This document shows positions 12,701-23,717 of a stretch of DNA of 64,000 nucleotides, piece by piece. This DNA comes from Sipunculus nudus. Its lineage: Eukaryota; Annelida; Sipuncula; Golfingiida; Sipunculidae. The stretch spans positions 27,087,519 through 27,151,518 of the forward strand of contig CM049306.1 in NCBI GenBank assembly GCA_026874595.1, given 5' to 3'. Under the pieces are notes generated by a model. It was not told the DNA's origin. It ran no database searches and worked only from the letters and a program-made list of their open reading frames with translations. The stretch's first letter is position 1, and each line of letters begins with the position of its first letter. The position numbers were made by a program, and so were the translations under genes.

Positions 12701-13365
12701 AAAGTCTAGGGGTTGCAACTTAACAAATTTATTTATGAGAACGTCAAAAATGGCTTTCTCCAACAGTTGACTAGTTCCAGTCTCACAAACAGTACTTCCA
12801 TAATACACAGTTCCTTGGCTTTCGCCTGCCATTTACTGGCTCAAAATACAATCTTCAACACACTAAGTATTCCTACACCCTGCTCAGCGACATAAAATTC
12901 CTGGACCAATATTCATCCTCTTTGGGAATTTGACAACACCCACCCCCCCCCCCCCCCTTGGTGCCAATCTAGATCTCACAACACATGGTCCACAGAACAA
13001 TTCTACTCTCATTCTCAGTTCTACACACTTCCCTGAGGTGGCAGTGCCCCCACTTACATATCGGTACTACAAGGAAGGTTCCAGCAACAATTGTTTTAGA
13101 ACTATCTGCATGGAAAATACCAGCTAACATTCCAAAATCTTCCAGACCTCAAGAATATTCAGCTAATCATAACAAACCATAGTCTAGTAAGTTCCATCTC
13201 TTGATACATAAACAAACAGATTTGCTGAACAGCGCAACTCGTAATTACAATAAACACAGCATTATCAAATATTATTAACTACATTTCTCTGACTATATCT
13301 CATCATTCCATGAGGCTTCCATTTAACATAACCTGGACTAGTAATACATTTGTGTCACATATACA
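12701..13365. other. intronic DNA with a poly-C tract
   Basis: No gene is recognised. A C run of about 15 lies at 12943-12957. Confidence 0.5.
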
Positions 13366-13682
13366 TAGATATGGGTTATGGGATAATGTATATTTAAATT
13401 GGGGTCATGACTTTTACTATGAGAGTGGCCTTGACCTTAAATTTTTCCATATGTTGTGAAATCACACAAAATCTTAAATATAAGGGATGCATGGATTGGT
13501 CCAAAAAGCATATTGACCGAAGATGGATAGCTTTTTCTTCTGCAGGAGACAGGTGGCCCCACCTGTCCTTTTCTTGTTTTGGTACCTTTTAATGCCCTCA
13601 TCATGGCCACTTGACAAAACTGTGAGCATTATCAGTCAAAAACTATTGGACAGAATTCTTTCATATTATGCATATATGTATA
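13366..13682 (+). mobile_element. F7 copy, left part
   Basis: GGTTATGGGATAATG, GGGGTCATGAC, GTGGCCTTGACC and ACAGGTGGCCCCACCTGTCC match the other F7 copies. It is broken at a TA by the TIR element 13683-14743. Short F7 pieces continue at 14744-14770 and from 15642. Confidence 0.65.
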
Positions 13683-14743
13683 CAGTCGAGCCTGCTTATT
13701 GTCATGTCGGTGGCACATGCTTATATTATGATAATAACCAGGATGTGATATTATGTGAGTTTAACATTGATGTGCTTTACAGTCATAGAATAAGCGTAAT
13801 GTCTCACATGATACAAAATAAATCGTCACTATTTTTATTGCACAACGGCATTTCAAATTACATTTTGCGCACTTGACAATTTATTTCCTTTATTTTTGAT
13901 GCCTCATGTAACAAAAACTGACTAAGGTCCAATTAGCCAACAGAAAGTTGTGTATCGTCTGGGTCATGAGGTCAAATGTCTTGGAAAATGCGACACCAGT
14001 TATAACGATATGCGAAGGCAAACTATTTGACTAGATAATTCCTCCTTTTCCAGACTTATACATCTTATTTTCTGGATGTTTTATTAATGAACGAAACTTC
14101 CATGATTGCTTTATGATAGGACTGCATGTGTGGGCAGCGGGCATTGTCAAACGATTGACACATTTCACAGCGATTGAAGTTTTGGATCAGGTATCGCTTC
14201 CAGTACTCTCAAAACCTCCAGCTTTTCGTGGAATTTAAAAGGGGATTTCCAGCTTTAAACACCATTTACAGCTTGTGCTTCATATCATCTCAGTGAAACA
14301 TCACTGAGGTGTAATTCGGCCATGTAAAGGTCAGGTGTTCATCATGTATGGCATGAGATCGCAAACATCGCCCTTGTTAACGTACGAAGAAACGCAATCA
14401 TGGTGATTAACGTGGTTTCTTAAGACATTAATTAGCTAAGTGCCGGTGAGTGACCTGCATGCATCACTGCCCCTGCTGTGCACAGGAGGGAGATGAAATG
14501 TTTGATACGCCTGAACTATTACAGGCTCTTGGCCTCATTGATCTTCGTGTCGGCGTTTGATGTAATATTAACTGCAAACTGGTATCACTGCCAAGGGTTC
14601 AAAGCATGACAATAAACACGATTTCGACAATATTCCATGATATTAAACGGTCAGATTTACCATTGTATATAGAGGAAATGGTTTGGGATTTCCGATAAAC
14701 GGGATTTTCAATTAACTGATATGACACAAAGTGGGCTGGACTG
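13683..14743 (+). mobile_element. Tc1/pogo-like non-autonomous TIR element, copy 1 (1061 bp)
   Basis: It begins CAGTCGAGCCTGCTTATTG and ends TGGGCTGGACTG. The inverted repeats are imperfect over about 30 bases. It is flanked by TA on both sides (13681-13682 and 14744-14745), the target duplication of the Tc1/mariner/pogo superfamily. The interior is homologous to 19859-20947. It has no transposase frame. Confidence 0.82.
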
Positions 14744-14770
14744 TATATGGGGTATGGGATGACATATATA

Positions 14771-15641
14771 CAGTGGTCCCACCATGAGGGGACACAGGGA
14801 CAAGTGGACACCTTCAATGTACAAACACTAAGCCATTGTCCCGACCCATTTCCCATTAACATTGACCTATCATTTTTGGACATCTGCTAAAAGAGGACAG
14901 GGACAGTCATGTTTGTCCCTAAATCCTGTCATGAACGGACCCCCGAGTCCGATATCAGCGGCCACCATTTACACAGTAGGAGTGAAACAGCTGAACAGCT
15001 CTGCGGAACGCTTCTTGCATGCCGTGAATGGCAAGTATTTAGAATCATTCATAGATCTCAATTCAGTATCACATGACTCACCAGACCAATGAGCATCAAC
15101 ATTGGTTGACCTGAGTCTTTTTCTGTCCTATAAACATGGCAAACGAGTGGTTAGCGCCAACAAACTTTGGTCACTATTTGGATGCTGCCAAAATAAAACG
15201 ATAGCATTTGATAATTATAACTGTTGCAAAGGACATAAAAATGCTGATCCACAGGAAATATTTGGCCTGTTCAATAATCCAAACCTGCAGGTGATGGCAG
15301 CCATATGCTCTTGAATATCTTGGTGTTTCCGCCATATTGAATGTCCGCCTCATTTGATGCACAGTCATGGCAATGTAAATCTGACAAAATCATTGCTGAA
15401 TTTGAGACATCAATCGAGATGTCAATATGAATATTTTTTTTCATATATTATTGATATAAAAACATTTTATTATATATACTTATAATGTATGTGATTCTTT
15501 TGTTTTAATTGATGAATGAATCTTCATACAGTTATCATTATCACAGCCTGCATCCATCCCTACCTCTCATGAAGGGACCCCTGCAGTGTAGGGACACATT
15601 GGTGATATCCAACAGGTGTCCCCTCATGACAGGTTCTGTTG
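14771..15641 (+). mobile_element. TA-flanked TIR element of a second family (871 bp)
   Basis: It starts CAGTGGTCCCACCATGAGGG and ends CCCCTCATGACAGGTTCTGTTG. Both ends share ATGAGGGGACAC in inverted orientation. TA flanks both ends (14769-14770 and 15642-15643). It sits 27 bases after the end of the previous element, inside the same F7 host copy. No coding frame is recognised. Confidence 0.75.
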
Positions 15642-16140
15642 TATTTAAATTTGGGTCATGACCTTTCCTATGAGAGTGGCCTTGACCTTGAATGTTTCCA
15701 TATTTGGTGAAAAATATTTAGTTTAGTTAATAATGAGTTTAGTTAACCCCGTAACTTTTGAAGAACTGCATCTCTTTCCTTCAGTTTTGACACACACAAA
15801 ATTTACACCAATATCTCGGATGTGTTCAAAGATTGGTGACTTTCAGCTTGGTCTCAAGTTTAAATCTGTAAATATATAGAATTTTTGTTTACCCCCTAAC
15901 TTTTGAAATACTGCTTCTTTTTCCTTAAATTTTGCACACAAAAAATATTTCCACCAATACCTCTGACTTTTTTTTCATGACTAGTGACCTTCAACTTGGT
16001 TTTGAAGGTCACACCTGAAGAAACCCTGGTGGCTTGTCAAGTGTCAGTATATGCTTCTGAAGATGGGGGCTTATTTTTGTAAGGGGGTATACATCAATTG
16101 TCTGGGGATATTATGGCATCTCCAATGCCAGGAAATTTCT
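15642..16140 (+). repeat. F7 continuation and two modules around AACTTTTGAA
   Basis: GGGTCATGACCTTTCC and GTGGCCTTGACCTTGAATG resume F7. Two modules of about 147 bases follow, each with CCC.TAACTTTTGAA.TACTGC and ending near GTGACCTTCA. Near 16085-16120 is a G-rich GGGGGTATAC...TCTGGGGATATTATG stretch resembling an F7 head in reverse. Confidence 0.6.
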
Positions 16141-18655
16141 AGTTACTATTAAAGCTAGTATTGGTGAGAGGTCAGTATTGATCAAAGCAGGTGTTTACTA
16201 GCAGTGTCTTTGTGTGTGTGTTTATATTGTTCAGGAGTACTGGTGTGTCATCAGGAATGTTATGCTTGGTTTAAACAGAATGTGATGATACTGATCTAAG
16301 GTATATGACTGAAGAAATATATGTATATTGTATAGACACTGGATATGTATGAACATAACAAACCAGTGTTTGCTAGACCTGGTTGACTTGAATCAGATAA
16401 AGGGATCATTTATTAATATAAATGTTTAACACATGTTTAAGTGGAATTCTTGTTAAGGTTAAAACAGACCCCCCATGTGTTGAAACATGTAATATTATTG
16501 TAAAATTTATTTGAATGAATTCCACATATTTAATCTCACTTGTGTTGAACTTTCATTTATGTCAAAATCGCAAGTTCCCTTGTTTTTGACACAAGGTTTT
16601 TAGTGTATTTTAATGTATTTCAAATTTTATGATTTTCTTTCACCTGTAAATTTGGTCCAAATCCACAATGCATTTAATGAAAAAAAAAACATTACATTAG
16701 ATTTTAGGATGAATCTTATAGACAAGGCCATGGGATACTTTTGAGCTTATATATAGCTTCTGCACTCCATTCCAGTTCCCCTGTCCACCTGTTTTCTTGT
16801 GATGATTTTTACAAAATGCATGAAAGCTTACACATTGTGTCCCAGTGGGAAATAAGAAAAATGTGGTGATTATTTGACATTCAGTATTATTAATTCAAAA
16901 TGAAGTGTGACCAATCAGATATATGGTATTGTGACATTCCATTGGCAATCTAAGTTAATAGTTTTGGATAGAATAAATTTTATGATTCACAGAGATGAAA
17001 CCACAGTAATATATGTATGTAACACTGTAACATGGCATAAATCTGTAACATTGCACATAGTTCTGTCCCACATCACATGGATAAATGGGTTTGGCCACAT
17101 TAAATGATCCCATTGTTTTTGCAACCCTTTCAAGTCAAAGCAGTCCTGGCATTGCAAAGTAAATTTCTATGTTTATTTCTTCATTATTTGAATTTTCAGA
17201 AGTTTCCTACAGTGATAACATTTTTTTTTGTGGATAATGTAAAAAATTGATAGAAATATGCTGAAAAATTAGGTGAACAGGGGTGTTGGAACATAGTATG
17301 ATGACACAAAGGATTTGGAGGGGGTGGCACAGATGAGTGTAAAGTCTTTTTTGCTTTAGTAATGTACTTCCAGCTATAAGACATGAAAGGCTATAGTTAT
17401 TTGTGATGCTTCACCTGAATCACCATGGACCATTTGCTTGACAGGATCTCATAAATGTTACCCATTAAGTACATTCATATTCAAGGTTAATGAGAAGGCC
17501 AGGTGAATCACGGGGGGCCTTTCATGGTTACCATAGAAATGCTAGCTTTGTTTTTGAATGAACACAGTTATTGCTTAATCACTCAGCTGTTAATGTGGCT
17601 GGCTTCTTACATGAGTGGTGATCAGGAAAAGTTGAATATTACATGAGATTTTGCCATGTGCAGTCAGTTGAGGGGAGGCTATATTTAGTTTAGTCTTGTG
17701 CTCTTGTGCTTGATGAACCATGCTTAGCTGTGGTTTCTATTTTATGATGTACCTTTCATTTCTTATAGCTCATTGTATACTTTTGTATAACCTATGTATT
17801 TTTTAACAAGTCCTGTAGCTGCAGACTGAACATCAAAGATAGTTATATTCATTTGTTTTCATCTCCTCAGCCAGTTTGTTAATATAGTAAAGCCTTCGTA
17901 TAATAAACACTTAAGTAGCTTTATCTCTGTAACAGAGAGTTACCTTTATCAGAGAGTTATTGACCTATAGCTTAATGTATGCCTCACAGGACAGACTCAA
18001 GTGTTCATAATGCCTTAAAAGAGAGGTGTCTTTTAGGAGAGGTCCCACAGTATTAAATATCCAACTTCTAGTTTAAATATAAGATTTTGTGTTATTGTGC
18101 CTAACATTAGTAATAAATGTTTTGAATTTCAAGTGCATCCTTTGGTTTACATCATTAGTCAAAGGGTACCATGTTCAGCTGACTGCCAGTCTTATCTAGT
18201 GAAGGCATTACCTCAAAAAACAAGTATTCTTTTAGACATTCTGTGACTTGACTTTAGGTCCCTGTCTGTCCAGCATAGTTTAATGACATATCTTGTTATT
18301 TCAGGGGTAGGGTCTCAGTGTTACCTGACACATGGTCTACTGCATGTCAGGAGATTTTAAATTAATTTTTGTTTTCCTGCACAATTTACATTTCTGCACT
18401 GTCCAGTACAAAAAAAAACAAACAAAACCATGAAAATTTTAATAGATATTTGTTGAACCACAAGTCGTTTTACAGTGATAAACAGTTTTTTTTACCTGAC
18501 AAGTAGTTGTAGCATTTTTGTGCAACCTAAGACATAAAATGTGTCAGTTTAACAGTGCCTACATTAAGGAAGTAAACTTCATTTTGGAAAAATTCAAATA
18601 ATGATAGATGAGTTGAGTGTAACATCTGATTTCCATTGTTATTATCCATCTGCAG
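16141..18655. other. TRABID intron, no features recognised
   Basis: AT-rich DNA with short unsupported open frames (for example 16907-17107). It ends with the acceptor of exon b. Confidence 0.5.
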
Positions 18656-18854
18656 AACTTGAAGTTGAAGAACCTATCATTAATTGGAACCTTGAGATTA
18701 CGGAACGCCTGGGTAGTCGTTTGTATGCACTGTGGAACCGAACAGCAGGAGACTGCCTCTTGGATTCAGCCCTCCAGGCCACATGGGGAGTGTTTGACCG
18801 TGACAACATGCTGCGTCGGTCATTAGCTGACAGCCTTAACGAAGGGGCCTCAAG
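18656..18854 (+). CDS. ZRANB1: TRABID coding exon b (start of OTU domain, catalytic Cys)
   Basis: The exon opens with LEVEEPIINWNLEITERLGS and continues into the OTU core. The visible active-site motif is NRTAGDCLLDSALQATWGVF, with the nucleophilic Cys at codon 18754-18756. The Gly-Asp-Cys order and the following Leu-Leu-Asp are hallmarks of the A20/TRABID/Cezanne branch of OTU proteases. The acceptor is ATCTGCAG and the donor is AAG/GTGAGA. The exon ends in phase 2, and the split codon yields Ser with the next exon. There are no stops or frameshifts. The in-frame ATG at 18601 belongs to the intron and is not a start. Confidence 0.96.
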
Positions 18855-19722
18855 GTGAGAATGACCAGGAATCTGAACTGCCACTCAAGTTAATGGTCCA
18901 CCTCGGGAGGGAGTAGATTAAATTCATTCTTGTCTTGGTATACATATGTGAATATATGTATATTGTGATAATTAAGACCTCAATATTTCAGTTCCACATG
19001 TATAGTGTTATCATATCAAATACTTTCTCATCTTGCACCTACATTGACATGAATGAGAACATACTTTTTGGGATAATATACTCATCCCAGTCAGTGCATT
19101 AAACATTATTAGCTAGATAAAATACCAGTAAGGTTTCATCATTGCCAGCGTTGGCCATCAGGGTCGGGATGAAATCCCATGGTGAAGCATCTATGTATAT
19201 ATACCAGATTCTTAGGGTAAAATGCAGATAAAAAATAAGATAAAAAAAGTATCAGCCTTCTGGGTTACAATCTTTTCAGGAGATGCCTGCTTACCAAAAA
19301 TTGCAGAGTAGCAGTCTGCATGAGTAACAAAAATTTTTTCATAAAATGGTTATATTTGGATTTTAAAATGGGATTTCCATTCATTCTCCTCTACCTATAA
19401 TAGATCAAGTGAAAATCAAGATAAAAAAAAATCTAAAATTTCACACCTTAAGCCTTGTGACTTTAAAAAATAATTTAATGAAAATCAGTGAAAACTGAGG
19501 GAAAAATTTACCAAATATTAATGTGATGGCAAATATAAATCTTTCCACCTATTTACAGGTGGAGATAATGAAGTTTTCCTATTGAATCAGTAGTATACCG
19601 TAAAATCATGGGTAACTGAAAACAGTTTCACTCTGACTTCTCAGCACATATATATATATATACACTTCAGTATGTGAGTGTTTTGAATATTCTGATGTAT
19701 TGATATCATCATTCTCCTTCAG
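18855..19722 (+). other. TRABID intron of 868 bp
   Basis: GT-AG intron with a short (TA)n tract near 19648-19663. No mobile element is recognised. It is the only short intron in the visible gene. Confidence 0.7.
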
Positions 19723-19841
19723 TTTCTATCCCCGCTGGAAGGAGACAGAAGGAATGCAGGCAGAGTCGCTACATTTCTCATTGGATGAAGCACAGTGGCA
19801 ACAAGACTGGGCCATCCTGCTTAGTTTAGCTAGTCAGCCAG
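19723..19841 (+). CDS. ZRANB1: TRABID coding exon c (OTU domain)
   Basis: This 119-nt exon encodes FYPRWKETEG then LHFSLDEAQWQQDWAILLSL, ending in ASQPG. It matches the TRABID segment with the FYTRWKDWE and LHFSLREEQWQEDW motifs in vertebrates. The acceptor is TCCTTCAG and the donor is CCAG/GTAAGAG. It is separated from exon b by a short 868-bp intron. The last 31 exon bases plus the donor region (19811 onward) reappear as six degenerate tandem copies between 20967 and about 21311. A TA-flanked transposable element starts only 17 bases after the exon end. Confidence 0.95.
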
Positions 19842-19858
19842 GTAAGAGTGCTTATATA

Positions 19859-20947
19859 CAGTCAAGCCTGCTTATTGTTATGTCAGTGGTGCATGCTTAA
19901 AATTATTATAATAACCTGGATGTGACATTATGCGGGCTTCAACATTGATGTCCTTTTGAGTCATAGAAGAAGCGTAATGTCTCATATGATATTAAATAAA
20001 TCATCAATAAAAAGGAAACAAATGTTTATGAATATTTTTACTGCACAACAGCATATCAAATTCTGTTTATGCCCACCTGACAATTTATTTCCTGTAAGTT
20101 TTGTGCCACATGCCGTAATAACTGACAAAATTCAACTTGCCGATAGAGACGTAGCGTCTGGGTCATTAGGTCAAATGGCTGGAAATATGCGGCACAGTTA
20201 TAATGTCATGGGCAGGCAAACTATTTTACTAGATAATTCTTTCCCCAACTATTGCGCCTTATTATCCGGATATCTTATTAATGACTAAAACTTCCATGGT
20301 CATCTTTATGATAGGATCTTCTCGGAGAGCGGGCATCGTCTTGCCATTGTCAACTTTATGAAGTTTCGCCGCGATTGAGGTTTTGGACCGGGTATCTCCT
20401 CCAGTGCTCACAAATCCTTTTTGTGGGCCCTTAAAGGGGATTTCCAGTTGTACGCAACTTTTAGAGCTTATGCATCATATCATCTCGGCAAAACGTCACT
20501 GAGGTGTAAACTGCAGCCTTTCAACTGCCAGGAGTTTATTATGTATGATATGTGATTGTAAACATGGCCCCTGTTAATGTACAAAGAACAGCAATGATCT
20601 GGATTTCTGTGGTATCTTAAGATGTTAATTAGCTAAGTGACAGGGTGTGACCCAAATGCATCACTGCACTTGCCTGCCGCACACAGGTGGGAAATGCGAT
20701 CGTTTGATACGCCTGACCGATTACAGGCTCATGGCCTCGTTGATTGCGGTTTAGGCGTTTGATGTGAAATTAACTGTGAACTGCAAGCATGACAATAAAC
20801 ATGAGAATGACAATGTTCCATGATATTAAACCGTCAGATTTACCTTTGTTTACAAACTTTATATAGGAAATGGTTTGGGATTTCAGATTTATGTGACAAT
20901 AAACAGGATTTTCTATTAACCGATATGACACAAAATGGGCTCGACTG
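19859..20947 (+). mobile_element. Tc1/pogo-like non-autonomous TIR element, copy 2 (1089 bp)
   Basis: It starts CAGTCAAGCCTGCTTATTG, 17 bases past the end of exon c, and ends ATGGGCTCGACTG. TA flanks both sides (19857-19858 and 20948-20949). The interior parallels 13683-14743, sharing AAGCGTAATGTCTCA and GACAATTTATTTCC. Removing it with one TA joins the exon c donor region directly to the downstream exon-derived array. Confidence 0.85.
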
Positions 20948-21350
20948 TACTTGTGTACTGTACTCAGCCATCCTGCTTAGTTTATCTAGTCAGCCAGGTA
21001 AGGGTGCTAATATACTTGTGTACTGTACTCAGCTATCCTGCTTAGTTAACCTGGTCAGCCAGGTAGGGTGCTTATGTACACGTGTACTATACTCAGCCGT
21101 CCTGCTTAGTTAGCTAGTCAGCAAGGTAGGGGTGCTCAAGTACACATGTACTGTACTCAGCCATCCTGCTGTCAGCCAGGTAAGGGTGTTCTTGTACAGG
21201 TATACTGTACTCAGCCATCCTGCTTAGTTAAGCTAGTTACCCAGGTAAGGGGGTTTATGTACATGTGTACTGTACTCAGCCATCCTGCTTAGTTAAGCAA
21301 GTCAGCCAGGCAGGGTGCTCGTGTACTGGTGTACTATACTCAGCTTGTTC
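20948..21350 (+). repeat. 64-bp tandem array built from the 3' end of TRABID exon c and its splice donor
   Basis: The phrase GCCATCCTGCTTAGTT, with TCAGCCAGGTAAGGGTGCT after it, recurs six times from 20967 to about 21311. Spacing is about 64 bases, with one unit shortened to 54. The text is the same as exon c bases 19811-19841 plus the donor and early intron (GTAAGAGTGCTTATA). Several units keep a CAG/GTAAGG donor-like sequence. A linker GTGTACTGTACTCA separates the units. Confidence 0.9.
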
Positions 21351-22272
21351 ATACCTTAAACATGCTGCCTTCTCCAATAGTACTGAGACTACACAGTTGT
21401 TGTTGATACAAACAGAACATTTGATAAATAAATGCAGTTGATCAAGAGATTGAATGCTTCTGTAAAGTACCATACATTTTCAAGAAAATCAGAATTTGAG
21501 TCATTTCATAAAAGGTATTTTCTAGAAAAAATTATTATATTTTCTTTACTTAAAAAATTTGAAAGCACAAAATTTCATTAGCTGGAGTGAGAATATATGA
21601 TTTTGAGTAGCTGTCACATTGACAATATGTTGGACATTGCCATCTTGCCTTGGACTGCACTGAGTGGAAAACACTTTAAATTTGTTATCCACTAATCATC
21701 ACTTTTAGAGAGCAGTGGGCCATAGAGCTAGGTACCAGCATTGATTTCAGTAACCCATACGTGCAAGGACTCCTATGTGACCGCTTAATTTGTTGGCAAT
21801 ATTTTCTGATGGCAGATCTATTGCCGGCGGGTGTTCCATAGTGAAAGTTACACTGCTGACCGTGTGTCTGGATTGTCGAGGTAAACAGACCTGGCTAACT
21901 TCATGTTGGGAACTAAGCTAGAAGACAACTGGTGGCGCAGGATATGAATAATAAAATCAGAGCAACCTTTTCACAACATGCCATATTTATCCCCCCATGC
22001 AATTGAATGTAATTGTAATAAATTGAGTTTGCATTTTGCCCTTGTTGACCTACTTTTGACCATACGACACCTCCTGAACTTAAAAAATTTTTCAAAATTT
22101 TACACATGTTTCTAATTTGCCCCAGGCGGGGGCATTCGTGTCGTTCCGACATATCTAGTTTTTTACCCATCTGCAGCAAAAACAAACATTTTACTTCATG
22201 AATTGACCCATTATGTTGACGTTTATTACTTGTGAAAAACAGTTTGACGTTGACAATGGTTCTTGTTGACAG
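21351..22272. other. rest of TRABID intron c-d
   Basis: No gene is recognised. ACTGGTGGCGCAGG at about 21930 is a half palindrome of the recurrent GGTGGCGCCACC motif. The stretch ends with the acceptor of exon d. Confidence 0.5.
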
Positions 22273-22398
22273 GTGCCTCTCTGGAGCAGATCCATGTGTT
22301 TTCTTTGGCACATATACTTAGGAGACCAATTATAGTGTATGGTATCAAGTTTGTCAAGAGTTTCCGTGGGGAGAACATAGGTCTTGCCAGATTTCAAG
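22273..22398 (+). CDS. ZRANB1: TRABID coding exon d (OTU domain)
   Basis: The exon encodes GASLEQIHVFSLAHILRRPI, then IVYGIKFVKSFRGENIG and LARFQG across the next junction. It aligns residue by residue with the vertebrate TRABID stretch ASLEQTHIFVLAHILRRPII. The acceptor is GTTGACAG and the donor is CAAG/GTATGT. It has phase 1 at both ends. The next intron is 15.9 kb, the largest in the visible part of the gene. It is almost entirely nested helitron-like elements and a decayed transposase. Confidence 0.96.
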
Positions 22399-22507
22399 GT
22401 ATGTACACATAATTACGCTGGTAGATCTATTGCTGACTTTTCCCTTTCATGGTATAAATTGTTTATGATCACAATAGATAGTTATCAACCTTGTTTAAAT
22501 CTTATTT

Positions 22508-22790
22508 AGCTCTGCTGACTAAACATCAACTAAGCTCTAGCGATGGTCCTTTGTCCATCGGCTGTTCGTCTGTCTGTCTGTTTGTCCATTAAACTGGCAT
22601 GATTTGTTAGACCTACTGATCTGAAATTTGGCCTACAGTTACATGTCCCCAAATCTCCAACCATATCTAAAATTTGTTCACTAAGACTTCTTTCTCTCGG
22701 GATATTAAGAAAAAAACCTCAATTTCCATTAAAAACCCATTTTCACACTTCAAGACTGCCTAATATCAAAACCACTGATCATTTTTAGCT
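22508..22790 (+). mobile_element. diverged F1 5' fragment
   Basis: AGCTCTGCTGACTAAACATC and TTTGTCCATCGGCTGTTCG are a decayed F1 head. The interior phrases ACATGTCCCCAAATCTCC and AAGACTGCCTAATATCAAAA follow. It is cut by the younger F1 copy starting at 22797. Confidence 0.7.
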
Positions 22791-22796
22791 CAGCTG

Positions 22797-23710
22797 ACTA
22801 TAAGTCATCTGAGCTATAGACGTGGTCCATTGTCCGTCGTCCGTCCATCTGTCCGTCCATCCGTCCGTCCGTAGATGTGGCATGTTTTGAAACTGTAAGA
22901 CCTAGGAATCCAAAATTCAGCATAATGTTAGATGTCCCCAAGATCTCCTACTAAGCGGAAAACTGGGTCTTTGCTACTTCGTTCCTTTGAGAAATCAAGG
23001 AAAAACCTCAATTTTTTTTTTTAAATCCTATTTTCACACTTCAGGACTGCCTAATATCAAAACCACTCATCTGTTTTTCCTCATATTTACCATAAATATT
23101 CCTCTATATAGTTTCTATGTACATGCAAGAAATTAAGTCTGTAAAGTATAAATTCTTTAAGTTATGGGCCCAAACATAATGGACTTTTTAAAAAATCAGG
23201 AAAAATAATAACTCACTTAACATGAAAAATTTTGAAACTAGAGTCTATTTTCTCAAGTATATAACTATGTTTAATTAAGATTCAATTGTTTACCGAAAAT
23301 TAGATCTAAATTTTGTAAATTTTTTAAGTTTTAAGCATAAAAAAAATCAGTACCTTAAATTTTGCCCAACTTTGACCATGGCACGTTTTTTTCCTGTAAG
23401 CACCATTGATTTAATTTTCACAGCATGTAAACATAAATATTTAGTTTGTCTAATCTGAAATTTGAAAATAAAAGCTTGAAAATTAAGCTAATTATTGATT
23501 TTTTTTTTCTGTAGTCACTTGCTTTGATTACAGATGCAGGGTCCCACTCCAGGTCACTGGAAGTCAGCTATGCCAGGGTATCTGATTTGTTACAGTCACT
23601 GGGGGAGATCCCCTGCTGTGACAGGGTGTACAGTTATTCTCATATCACCACAGCAATCACCCCCCCCCCCCCCCCCCCCCCCCCCGCAAACCCAAACCAA
23701 CAAGTGTTAT
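22797..23710 (+). mobile_element. F1 element B, 5' part
   Basis: The F1 head AGCTCAGCTGACTATAAGTC is followed by GTCCGTC runs and the first module. It ends in a poly-C tract of about 27 (about 23661-23687) after CACAGCAATCA. The same layout is present in F1 element D at 34.78 kb. The F2 element 23718-25441 interrupts it. Confidence 0.7.
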
Positions 23711-23717
23711 GCACTAA

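Noticed and set aside
12713-13182. Overlapping frames near the poly-C tract
   Set aside because: Different frames overlap, composition is biased, and there is no domain or splice context.
17883-18060. Possible small TIR element around AAGCCTTCGTATAATAAAC and GAGGTCCCACAGTA
   Set aside because: The two ends do not form convincing inverted repeats.
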